Source of the DNA: a virus
IMG/VR virus record: IMGVR_UViG_3300032296_002225
Coordinates: 1-21,150 of that record
DNA length: 21,150 bases
Direction: 5' to 3' (one strand)
The position numbers and the translations under genes are program-made. Positions 13,531-21,150 of the stretch are shown here, one piece after another. Each line of letters begins with the position of its first letter. Position 1 is the first letter of the stretch. Under the pieces are notes generated by a model. The model worked only from the letters and a program-made list of their open reading frames with translations. It ran no database searches and had not been told where the DNA came from.

Positions 13531-15287
13531 TGCCTTTATTAAAAGATAAGCTGGATGAGACCAAACTAAAAAGCTTACCATTTGGAAATGACAGACCAGA
13601 TGGTGGGTCTAGTAATCAACCCTATATTCAAAATCCAATAGATGTAAATCTAGGAGTTGATCAATATCCTAAAGCTTATGATATATTAGGTAATGATTTT
13701 TTATTAAGAGGAGGAGTACTAGGAGCTGTAAACGCGTCAACAACTGATGTTGTTAGATTAACTAAATTTTTTAATCCTTTAGCTAAGGGTGCTTCATTAA
13801 ATGGAGCATTATTTGTAGCTAAACAAGCTGCTTTAGAAAGACAAGGTGTTGATGTGAGAGATGGTAGAAGTAGAACATATTTACCTACTAATACTATAGC
13901 TCAAGCTGGTGTAAATGCTTTTGGTTTACATTTAGATAAAGACGGATTAAACCCATTTAAAGCAGGTTATTATGGAGGTGGTGATACTGGATATTTTCCT
14001 ATTACTTTAAAAAATGAAACTACTGATTTTGAGGACGGCCCACATAATCGTCTTCAATTATTATATCAAGTTAAAAGATTAGGAGATGATACTATAGAAG
14101 TAACTAAAATCCGTAAAGGATTACAATTCTCACTTATTCCAACAACTAATCAAAGGATAGCTAAAATATTCAAATTAACTCCATCATTAAATGTTGTAGA
14201 TAAAACTAAAAAAGTAAAACTAGCTGAGGATTTATACGGTATAACAAATGCTAATGATAATATTAACCTACTATCATATGGAGGAGGACCAGGCTCATTT
14301 TTAGGTGTTGGTAAAACCAATATAAAAATTTGGAACCCACTACCATTTAGAAATTTTGACTTCCCAGAGTATACTAATATTACTAAAAATGAACAATACC
14401 CAGATAATCCTTATCTTTATTTAACACCTGGTGATGGTGAGGTTAAAACTAATTTTACAATTCTTAGAGAAACTAAACTTAACACTAGTGAAACATCATT
14501 CTCTAGAAAAAGAAATGGTCAAGAGAAAATATTTAACCCTAACTTATCAATATCTTCAGACCAAGTGCTTCCAAATGATGGAGATATTATTAATTTTTAT
14601 TTTGAATTAATTAATAATGATAATATTACTGAAAATACTAAAATTCCATTAAGAGCATATATAGAAGACTTTAGTGATAATTTTACTGGGGAATGGGATA
14701 CTTTTAAATATATGGGTAGAGCTGAGAATTTTTATAGATATAAAGGATTTACTCGTGATTTTAATATTACTTTTAATATTCCTACTTTATCTAGAACTGA
14801 TCTAATTACTAATTATCAAAAACTAAATGCTCTAACTTGGTTAACAATGCCTGATTATTCTGATCAAGGATATATTAGAGGAAATTTAGCATTTTTTACA
14901 ATGGGAGATTATTTTGATAAAGCAGTCATTGTAATGAAATCTCTTACTTTCACCCCAATAATGGAAATGGGATTTGACATTAATAGATCTACTGATGATT
15001 TTACTAGACTCCAATCTAGTAACTCTTTATATACAGGACAATTACCTAAAGGTATAAAAGTATCATGTACTATGACTCCATTAACTCAAAAGACAAATGT
15101 TGATACAAATAATAGTAAAGATTTATTCTACACTCCACAAAGAGGAGAAGCATTTATAGGTAATAGAATACATGTTATTAAAGATAGACCTAATACTATT
15201 GGTAAACAATATACTAATGAAAGTAGTACAACTGCTAATTTTCAAGCTAATAATCCTGAAGATAGTGGTATATTTAAAAATAGTTAA
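13530..15287 (+). CDS. Putative baseplate / tail tube initiation protein
   Basis: 585 aa. There are two recognisable parts. Residues about 70-130 (from K79: KFFNPLAKGASLNGALFVAKQAAL, then TNTIAQAGVNAFGLHLDKDG) form a helix/strand module. Residues about 350-495 contain IPLRAYIEDFSDNFTG, M395 with GRAE, then YKGFTRDFNITFNIPTLSRTD, L432 with NALTWLTMPDY, and an FFTMGDYF segment. This pattern recurs in marine T4-like phage proteins encoded between the tape measure gene and the LysM-like gene. The second part is all-beta and looks like a tube-type fold, so a role in tube initiation like T4 gp48/gp54, or as a hub/wedge adaptor, is a reasonable guess. It is coupled by TAATG to the small gene before it, and a LysM-like gene follows after 6 bases. 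Confidence 0.5.
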   Translation: MPLLKDKLDETKLKSLPFGNDRPDGGSSNQPYIQNPIDVNLGVDQYPKAYDILGNDFLLRGGVLGAVNASTTDVVRLTKFFNPLAKGASLNGALFVAKQAALERQGVDVRDGRSRTYLPTNTIAQAGVNAFGLHLDKDGLNPFKAGYYGGGDTGYFPITLKNETTDFEDGPHNRLQLLYQVKRLGDDTIEVTKIRKGLQFSLIPTTNQRIAKIFKLTPSLNVVDKTKKVKLAEDLYGITNANDNINLLSYGGGPGSFLGVGKTNIKIWNPLPFRNFDFPEYTNITKNEQYPDNPYLYLTPGDGEVKTNFTILRETKLNTSETSFSRKRNGQEKIFNPNLSISSDQVLPNDGDIINFYFELINNDNITENTKIPLRAYIEDFSDNFTGEWDTFKYMGRAENFYRYKGFTRDFNITFNIPTLSRTDLITNYQKLNALTWLTMPDYSDQGYIRGNLAFFTMGDYFDKAVIVMKSLTFTPIMEMGFDINRSTDDFTRLQSSNSLYTGQLPKGIKVSCTMTPLTQKTNVDTNNSKDLFYTPQRGEAFIGNRIHVIKDRPNTIGKQYTNESSTTANFQANNPEDSGIFKNS

Positions 15288-15293
15288 TAAAAT

Positions 15294-15596
15294 ATGAATC
15301 GTTATCAATATATTCCTATTACTTCAAGTTTAAATACTAAGGTAAAATACTATGAAAATAGTAAATATCCTGAAGTCCCTGCATCACCAGATGATATATA
15401 TGTTATAACTACAATTGGAGATAGACTAGACTTATTAGCTCAACAATATTATAGTGATTCAACTTTATGGTGGGTAATTTCAATAGCTAATAATTTTCTT
15501 AAACAAGATTCTATATTTATACCCACAGGAACACAAATTCGTATTCCTGTAAATGTTAATTCAATTTTAACTAGTTACCGAAATTTAAATTCTTGA
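15294..15596 (+). CDS. LysM-like baseplate protein (gp53 / gpX type)
   Basis: 100 aa. Residues about 34-85 (YVITTIGDRLDLLAQQYYSD, then STLWWVISIANNF and GTQIRIP) form a LysM-like domain of the kind found in T4 gp53 baseplate wedge proteins and P2 gpX-like tail proteins. There the domain clamps baseplate or tube subunits and need not bind peptidoglycan. The preceding part contains KYYENSKYPEVP. It is encoded next to the hub, where LysM-type adaptors sit in contractile systems. The start ATG (AATAAAATATG) has no Shine-Dalgarno. No enzyme motif is seen. Confidence 0.8.
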   Translation: MNRYQYIPITSSLNTKVKYYENSKYPEVPASPDDIYVITTIGDRLDLLAQQYYSDSTLWWVISIANNFLKQDSIFIPTGTQIRIPVNVNSILTSYRNLNS

Positions 15597-15597
15597 T

Positions 15598-18500
15598 ATG
15601 GGAGAAGTTATAGGAAAAGGTTTTGATAAGTATGTCCAAGAACAAGTACTTAAAAGACAAGAAAAATTAAGACAAGGACAAATAGATATAGATGTAATAA
15701 AATGGAATAATACTAACAATGCCTTTTTACGTTTATCATCTGGTGTTAATGTATCTAGTAATTTTGTTAAAGATAAATTAGGACTAGATGAAATTATTTA
15801 CAAAGATAATAATTTAGCTAAATATTTTAAATTATTTGCCGCTCAAGCATATGATGGTTCAACTTATAATTTTACTAAAGGAGTAGGATATAATTTTCAA
15901 TCATCTTATGGATTTGCATCTCCAACTTATACATCATATGGATTAGTCCCACCCCCAGGTTTAATATCCGCTGATATTAAAGCTTTAAATCGTGGTTCAT
16001 TACGTGAAGCTAATATTCAAATTAAATGCCATAATCTTCAACAATTCCAAATTATTGAAGCATTATATTTAAGATTGAAATATAGTATACTTTTAGAATG
16101 GGGTCATAGTATATATTTTGACAATAATGGTAATCTAATCCAATCTTCCCACGATTTATCAGATGAATTTTTAAGTGGAAATAATAATCAAACTGATATT
16201 CTTAAAAAAATACAAACTGAAAGAGAAGCATCATACGGAAATTATGATGCGTTTTTTGGTTTAATTACTAATTTTGAATGGACAGTTAGACCTGATGGAG
16301 GATATGATGTAAGTTTAAGAGCTAGATCCTCAGGAGATGTTATAGAATCATTAAAAATTAATACTAACACACCTGTCACAACAGACAATTCATCACCAGC
16401 AAGTCCTTTAATTTTTATCCAAGATGAAAGTAAATCTATTTTAAATAGATTACTTAGAACTATAAGTTATAAAATTAATAATTATGGTTCTAATGTAACT
16501 TGGGCTCATGGTTATGTTGATACTTCAAAAACATATTTCCCATTAAATAACCAATCTATGGGAGCTAATACAGGAGGTGGTTTAAAAACAGCTTATGATA
16601 GATCTACTCCTCCATATCAAGATAAAAAAGATAAATATTTAACTGATTATGAAGCTCGTACATTTACTAATGTACAAAACTTATCAATATCTAAAGCTGA
16701 TTATAATAGACTATATTATATTAAATTAGGTACTTTATTAAGGTTTATAGAATCATTTACTATATTATATGATAGTAGTACTAAAACATCAAATAATAAT
16801 CCATTATTTAATATAGATTATAATTTTGATACTAATTATTGTTTCTCTATCCCATATCATTTTTCATCAGACCCAAGAATATGTCTAATCCCATATCCTA
16901 CAGCAAACTCAGCTAAAAAACTAGCTTCAGGACAATTGATGATTGAAACATTTAGAGCTATAGGAATAACTTATGACCTAGATCCACAATATAGTGATCC
17001 TAACACATCTAGTAATGTAGATTTATATAAATCCCTTAATTCAGCTTTAAATAGTGCTAGTAAATATACCGTATATCAATTGACAAATAGTGGGGCTAAT
17101 AGGTGTATATACACTTATAGAGGTACAACTACTGGTCCTGGACTTTACACTGGCTCTAAAAACTCAGCAGGAACTCAAGCTAATATACCTAATACAACTA
17201 AAACATACGATACAGATTATAAATCTTATATTGAAAGCACAGATATAAATACAGAACCTGGCCGTAATACCTTTATATACGATGGAGTTATACCAGCAGT
17301 TAATGATTTAAAAAATTCAACATCTAAAATTGATGCTAATTTTTCACCTGAAAAATATGTTTATGCACAGTGGGTTAACACAGTATATTATAAATTTATA
17401 GTAGAAACTATAACCACAGAATTAAATGGGACAATACTTAGTAAAAAAACAACATCTAAATTAGATAATAGTACTGGTACATCCACTCCAAATCCTTCTT
17501 ATACTCAAAATTCTACAACTAGTATAGATAGAATAACAGGTCAAACAACAACAATTTTAACAGAAGAATATAATGTTACAGCTAGAGAATATTATTTAGA
17601 TGTAGCTGAATTTTCAAATACAGCAGCTACAGGTTTTACATCAGCAACACTTGGTGGTATATATAAAACATTAGAAGCTGATAATAATGATTCTACTTAT
17701 CCTTGGAAGAAAGATCTATATGATGAAAAGGAATACACAGGTAGAACAATGAATATGCTTGTTAATATTGAATATATAGCTAAAATATTACGTAATAATA
17801 TTAATGTTAAAGAAGGCTCTATAAATTTATATGAGTTTTTAGATAAATTAATGGCTGGAATACAAAATGCTTTAGGAAATATTAATAAATTTGAAGTTAT
17901 ATATAAAGAAGATACTAATGCTTTTAAAATAATAGACAGCACCCTCATACCAGGCCAATTTAATAACCAGTCTAGCCCTTATGATAAAAAGATAGTAGAG
18001 TTTTTAATAGCATCCTCAGGTAGTTTAGGAACAACTGGTGGTAGTTTTATTACTGATTTTAATTTTAAAACAAAATTATCTAATAATTTCTCTACTATGG
18101 TAACAGTAGGAGCACAAGCAAATGGAGCTGTTGTAGGATCAGATGCTACTGCTTTAAGTAAGTGGAATGATGGTTTAACAGATAGAATTATACCTGAGAG
18201 ATCTAATCCTAATGGAGTTATAACTAACACAACAAATGCCGAGTTAGAGTATCAGACAAATTTAATTAAAATACAAAAATTTTTATTAAATACTAATGAT
18301 GGGATAGTCACTGATGAGGAGATATCATCTATCATAAACATAGTTAATGATATATTTAAGACTAAAATATCTGCCTCTACCTTAGAACACAAAACTAAAG
18401 GAAATAATAACGGTATTCCAGGTATAGGCTTTATTCCTTTTGATTTAGAATTAAATATGATAGGATTAAGTGGTCCAAGAATATATGAATCATATACTAT

Positions 18501-19401
18501 TGATACTAGATTACTACCTAAATCATACCAGGATTCTATTCAATTTATATGTTCTGGAGTTTCTCATAATATATCAAATGGTGAATGGAAAACTACTTTA
18601 AATAGTATATGTGGTCCTAAACAAGAGGGAGTAGTGGTAGGAAAAATGAAACCTGGAACTCCTATTGTTAGTACTCCACCTCCACCACCCGCCCCTGCTT
18701 CCTCAGGTAAAGGTGGAGTAACACTTTTAGATTGTGAAGCTAGAAAAGATGGTTGTTCACCTCAAACAAAACCATTAGTAGACCAATCTCAAGCTAAACC
18801 CAATATTCCAAATTCAAAAAATCCTGGAGTAAGAGCTGGTGTTAAATTAGCTGATATAAAAGATAGAAATCAAGAATATATATTTAATGAATATTTAGCT
18901 ACTTTAGAAAAAATGCCTGAATATAGTTCATTAACAAAAGGATTTAAAGTATTAATGACATCACAAGCAATTAATGAAGGATTTTATCCAAATAAAAAAA
19001 ACTGTAACGCTATTACTGGTAAATGTGGAACAAGAGCATATAGAACTAATAACCCAGGAAATATAAATAATACTGACACTGGCAATGAAAATGCTTACTC
19101 AACATTAGAAGAGGGTATTAGAGCACAAATAGAATACATTAAAGACTCATCAGAAGGAAATACTAAGGCACATAAATTTCGTAAAGTTTCATTTTGCAGA
19201 TCATATAGCCCAGAATTAAAAGAGTGTTTACCAGCTTTTGAATTTGAGTATAAGGGTGAAATAGGATATTATCTTTTTATATATGCCACAGCACCACGCA
19301 TAAGTAATAATTATTTAGAAAATATATTAGGGTTTTATAAGTATAATGGGATAGATGTTAATTATAAAAATACAATAAAAGAAATTATTAATATAACTTA
19401 A
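15598..19401 (+). CDS. Baseplate hub protein with C-terminal peptidoglycan hydrolase
   Basis: 1267 aa, the largest gene here. The N-terminal ~1020 residues are hub-like. N131 starts NRGSLREANIQIKCHNLQQF and I164 starts ILLEWGHSIYF, both typical of the large hub/lysozyme proteins of marine T4-like phages. Another hub-like stretch is FITDFNFKTKLSNNFSTMV (around 818-836). A Pro-rich linker begins at P1027. Residues about 1100-1267 look like a lysozyme-fold hydrolase. ASQ-type helix MTSQAINEGF contains E1127, a candidate catalytic acid, and T1150-I1156 (TNNPGNI) followed by AYSTLEEGIRAQIEYI matches cell-wall hydrolases found in virions. This would do the work of T4 gp27 plus gp5 in one chain: anchor the tube tip and cut the wall. 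Six cysteines cluster in three pairs (see findings). The exact hydrolase family is uncertain. Confidence 0.8.
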   Translation: MGEVIGKGFDKYVQEQVLKRQEKLRQGQIDIDVIKWNNTNNAFLRLSSGVNVSSNFVKDKLGLDEIIYKDNNLAKYFKLFAAQAYDGSTYNFTKGVGYNFQSSYGFASPTYTSYGLVPPPGLISADIKALNRGSLREANIQIKCHNLQQFQIIEALYLRLKYSILLEWGHSIYFDNNGNLIQSSHDLSDEFLSGNNNQTDILKKIQTEREASYGNYDAFFGLITNFEWTVRPDGGYDVSLRARSSGDVIESLKINTNTPVTTDNSSPASPLIFIQDESKSILNRLLRTISYKINNYGSNVTWAHGYVDTSKTYFPLNNQSMGANTGGGLKTAYDRSTPPYQDKKDKYLTDYEARTFTNVQNLSISKADYNRLYYIKLGTLLRFIESFTILYDSSTKTSNNNPLFNIDYNFDTNYCFSIPYHFSSDPRICLIPYPTANSAKKLASGQLMIETFRAIGITYDLDPQYSDPNTSSNVDLYKSLNSALNSASKYTVYQLTNSGANRCIYTYRGTTTGPGLYTGSKNSAGTQANIPNTTKTYDTDYKSYIESTDINTEPGRNTFIYDGVIPAVNDLKNSTSKIDANFSPEKYVYAQWVNTVYYKFIVETITTELNGTILSKKTTSKLDNSTGTSTPNPSYTQNSTTSIDRITGQTTTILTEEYNVTAREYYLDVAEFSNTAATGFTSATLGGIYKTLEADNNDSTYPWKKDLYDEKEYTGRTMNMLVNIEYIAKILRNNINVKEGSINLYEFLDKLMAGIQNALGNINKFEVIYKEDTNAFKIIDSTLIPGQFNNQSSPYDKKIVEFLIASSGSLGTTGGSFITDFNFKTKLSNNFSTMVTVGAQANGAVVGSDATALSKWNDGLTDRIIPERSNPNGVITNTTNAELEYQTNLIKIQKFLLNTNDGIVTDEEISSIINIVNDIFKTKISASTLEHKTKGNNNGIPGIGFIPFDLELNMIGLSGPRIYESYTIDTRLLPKSYQDSIQFICSGVSHNISNGEWKTTLNSICGPKQEGVVVGKMKPGTPIVSTPPPPPAPASSGKGGVTLLDCEARKDGCSPQTKPLVDQSQAKPNIPNSKNPGVRAGVKLADIKDRNQEYIFNEYLATLEKMPEYSSLTKGFKVLMTSQAINEGFYPNKKNCNAITGKCGTRAYRTNNPGNINNTDTGNENAYSTLEEGIRAQIEYIKDSSEGNTKAHKFRKVSFCRSYSPELKECLPAFEFEYKGEIGYYLFIYATAPRISNNYLENILGFYKYNGIDVNYKNTIKEIINIT

Positions 19402-19405
19402 TAAT

Positions 19406-19921
19406 ATGGCTTACTACCCTAAAAATAAAATAAAAACTAATTTATTTACCAATGGTGGGGAATATCAAACATATAGTATGGCTAGTGTAAGTTTAAGTTC
19501 TTCATATGTTGGGTATTATTATTCATTAGCTAATGGTAAATTTTATACTGGTAAGTTTCCTGGAGATGGAAGTAATGAGGAATTATTTTTAATAAATCCA
19601 CAAGAAACCCCAACTGTTACCCCTAAAACATCTGTGCCTCCATTATATCCTACACCTGATGATTATGATAGTGGATTTTTTACAAGATACTTTAAGAAAA
19701 AAATAAATGAATTCGTATTTGAAGAATTAACAGCAGATCAATTTCCAACAGTTTATACTATTTTATATATACCTTTTTCTATGAAATGGCAATTAATTGG
19801 AAAAGATATAGATACTGTTTATAATATAAATAAAAATATGACATTATTAACTGAACAAAAATACAAAGTTAATGGTTTTGCCGGATATTTAAATAATGAT
19901 TACGCTAGATATTACAAGTAA
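19406..19921 (+). CDS. Conserved-looking baseplate-neighbour protein, function unknown
   Basis: 171 aa. The N-terminus (MAYYPKNKIKTNLFTNGGEY, then SSYVGYYYSLANGKFYTGKFPGD) resembles proteins that I recall beside hub genes in marine T4-like phages. The motif 'Y(I/V)GYY..L.NGK.YTGK.P' suggests a beta-rich structural fold. A Pro/Thr-rich linker (around residues 65-85) leads to a second part with FFTRYFKKKINEFVFEELTA and an aromatic C-terminus (GYLNNDYARYYK). It has no enzyme motif, cysteine or membrane segment. It lies 4 bases after the hub gene and overlaps the next start (TAATG), so it is made with the baseplate set and is probably a minor virion component. Confidence 0.55.
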   Translation: MAYYPKNKIKTNLFTNGGEYQTYSMASVSLSSSYVGYYYSLANGKFYTGKFPGDGSNEELFLINPQETPTVTPKTSVPPLYPTPDDYDSGFFTRYFKKKINEFVFEELTADQFPTVYTILYIPFSMKWQLIGKDIDTVYNINKNMTLLTEQKYKVNGFAGYLNNDYARYYK

Positions 19922-20307
19922 TGGCCGAAAACCCTATTAATGACATATTATCAGTTAGTGTAGATTCTAATGAAGATAGATTCTATAATTTATCCGCAGC
20001 TAATAATTTAACTGTAGGATTAAATAATGAAATATCTTTTAACGCTACTCAGTCTACTATACCAGGTATATTAAATGCCTCAGCTTCATATGCTCTATAT
20101 TCATTAACATCTTCATATGCTATGAATGGAGGTGGAGGAGGAAGTACAGATACCGGCTCATTATTAGTTACAGCGTCATTTGTAAATCCAAATATTAGGT
20201 TTACAAAAGGTGATGGAACATTATTTGACATTGACATATCAGCTTTAAATGTAATAACTGCTTCATACGCTAGGACATCCTCATTTATCGATGGAGGTAC
20301 TTTCTAA
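19921..20307 (+). CDS. Short fibre-like protein with TASYA-type repeats
   Basis: 128 aa. The N-terminal half is Asn/Ser-rich (DILSVSVDSNEDRFYNLSAANNL). Two copies of the 'ASYAxxxxS' module follow: SASYALYSLTSSYAM (around residues 54-68) and TASYARTSSFI near the end. These flank a Gly-rich hinge (GGGGGS) and a TASFVNPNIRFTKGDGTLFDIDIS segment. Such repeats are common in the shafts of fibres from Bacteroidetes phages. The protein stops right after the second module with no tip domain, so it may be a short fibre, a stem that assembles with another chain, or a remnant of a longer gene. It is coupled on both sides by TAATG, which argues that it is a working gene. Confidence 0.55.
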   Translation: MAENPINDILSVSVDSNEDRFYNLSAANNLTVGLNNEISFNATQSTIPGILNASASYALYSLTSSYAMNGGGGGSTDTGSLLVTASFVNPNIRFTKGDGTLFDIDISALNVITASYARTSSFIDGGTF

Positions 20308-20633
20308 TGAGTACAAGAATACCATTTCAATGGGGTAACGCGAATTTCTCTTGGGAGTCGAATCCATTCCCGAATCAAAGTATTAAACCGTTTACCTGGG
20401 ATGATTGCGCGCTTATAACCGAAGTAATAGAGGCAGTAGGTGGAGGATATACACCAGATGATTTCTTTGGCAAACACCCTAAAAAGAAAAGAAAATTTAT
20501 AAAACTACTTTGTAAAGTAGAAGGTAAAGAATATAAAGAAACTAAAGAAGTACTAGAACGTAAAATACGTATATCAGACGTATCCTTAGTAGCTAAGGAA
20601 GTCTTAGGTATAAACATAAAAGTAGAAATGTAA
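20307..20633 (+). CDS. Unrecognised small protein with TWDD motif
   Basis: 108 aa, no family recognised with confidence. The first ~40 residues are aromatic (IPFQWGNANFSWESNPFPNQ, then FTWDDCALITEVIEA). The rest is strongly basic and helical (KHPKKKRKFIKLLCKVEGKE, EVLERKIRISDVSLVAKEVL). Two cysteines occur (in DDCAL and LLCKV). The first 120 bases contain CG-rich words (GGGTAACGCG, GATTGCGCGC) unlike the flanking DNA. A similar small gene is, to my memory, often near the baseplate/portal region of marine T4-like phages, but I would not assign a role. It is coupled to both neighbours by TAATG. Confidence 0.5.
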   Translation: MSTRIPFQWGNANFSWESNPFPNQSIKPFTWDDCALITEVIEAVGGGYTPDDFFGKHPKKKRKFIKLLCKVEGKEYKETKEVLERKIRISDVSLVAKEVLGINIKVEM

Positions 20634-21150
20634 TGTATAAATTATTTACTGATAAAACTGAAGTATTTGAGTGTAATATTAAACTTGAAGGTGCTTCATT
20701 AAAAAACAGCCAAGCAAGATTAATCATTGAATCAGAAGATGTTAATTTAATGTTCGAAGGAACCATCAATAAAGATGGTAAGTGTTCAATACCTATTAAA
20801 AAATTAAAAGGTCTTTTAGAAGATAGTACCTCAGGTCAAATAAAACTTGAGGTTATAGCAGAGGATACGTATTTTACACCTTGGAAGTCAGAATTTATAG
20901 TTGAAGCGTCTCGTAAAGTAACTGTTGAAGTTAAATCAAACGATGCTGAAATTATAAAAGAAAATACTCCTAAGATCCAAATTTCAGGAATTGAAGAAGT
21001 AGACCCAGTAACTGAACATATTATTCGATTAGTTAAAATGTTAGTTAAAGAAGATATTAATCTTAAAGACTTAACAGTTAAAAAAGACAAATTAAATAAT
21101 ATTGTAGGTACTTATTTAAATGAAAATAAAATTGAACAAGAAATAGTTCA
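20633..21150 (+). CDS. Unrecognised protein, 3' end cut by window
   Basis: 172 complete codons are visible from ATG 20633 and the frame stays open to the right edge. The ATG overlaps the previous stop (TAATG). Residues 1-90 look like a beta-sandwich: MYKLFTDKTEVFECNIKLEG, RLIIESEDVNLMFEGTINKD, GKCSIPIKKLKG and IKLEVIAEDTYFTPW. Then comes a Val/Lys/Glu-rich link and an acidic, helical C-terminal part (HIIRLVKMLVKEDINLKDL). A beta domain plus charged helices, next to structural genes, would suit a head or baseplate accessory protein or a scaffold-type protein. I cannot name it. Base use matches the neighbours. Confidence 0.55.
   Translation, partial: MYKLFTDKTEVFECNIKLEGASLKNSQARLIIESEDVNLMFEGTINKDGKCSIPIKKLKGLLEDSTSGQIKLEVIAEDTYFTPWKSEFIVEASRKVTVEVKSNDAEIIKENTPKIQISGIEEVDPVTEHIIRLVKMLVKEDINLKDLTVKKDKLNNIVGTYLNENKIEQEIV

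Noticed and set aside
1-21150. Hidden defence system, reverse transcriptase or diversity-generating retroelement next to the fibre genes
   Set aside because: No reverse-transcriptase YxDD motif, template/variable repeat pair, nuclease, methylase or toxin motif was seen; all sizeable frames read as structural proteins.

Overview
This window is a densely packed virion-structural region of a T4-like contractile-tailed phage (myovirus). Every gene I can support lies on the + strand. Genes abut or overlap, and no gap exceeds about 60 bases. The DNA is strongly AT-rich. Starts lack Shine-Dalgarno sequences and instead follow A/T-rich leaders of the form AAATT(T)ATGG, and six junctions use a TAATG stop/start overlap. 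Together with TASYA-type fibre repeats, this points to a Bacteroidetes (Flavobacteria-like) host. That host assignment is inference. No tRNA, CRISPR, insertion sequence, integrase or defence gene was seen.

Layout. (1) 2-2258: neck and tail-completion genes resembling T4 gp13 (cut by the left edge), gp14 and gp15. (2) 2277-6481: an island of four fibre/adhesin-like genes. The last two are tandem paralogues with related ends and different HxEG-repeat middles. (3) 6505-9049: a small coiled-coil protein, the tail sheath (gp18) and the tail tube (gp19), ending in a strong intrinsic terminator. (4) 9124-13210: a protein with three internal repeats, a gp26-like/tail-chaperone gene whose end overlaps a second frame at a T7 run (a likely programmed frameshift), a second terminator, and the tape measure protein. 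(5) 13249-19401: baseplate genes, namely a small protein, a 585-aa candidate baseplate/tube-initiation protein, a LysM/gp53-like protein, and a 1267-aa baseplate hub fused to a C-terminal peptidoglycan hydrolase. (6) 19406-21150: a small structural-looking protein, a short TASYA fibre-like protein and two unrecognised proteins, the last cut by the right edge.

The genes act together. Neck proteins close the filled head and join it to the tail. The tube polymerises on the baseplate hub around the tape measure, with chaperone help, and the sheath assembles around the tube. The hub lysozyme opens the cell wall, and the fibre/adhesin proteins probably bind the host surface. Eight intergenic copies of an ATATTTAT(A/T) motif sit 10-31 bases before start codons. 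The core is the reverse complement of the T4 late -10 box TATAAATA, and these are the best candidates for late promoters.

The points most worth following are the probable +1 (or -2) frameshift in the chaperone gene, the inverted-looking late-promoter motif with near-leaderless spacing, the diversified twin beta-roll adhesins, the three-repeat protein after the tube gene, and the cysteine-paired hub lysozyme.
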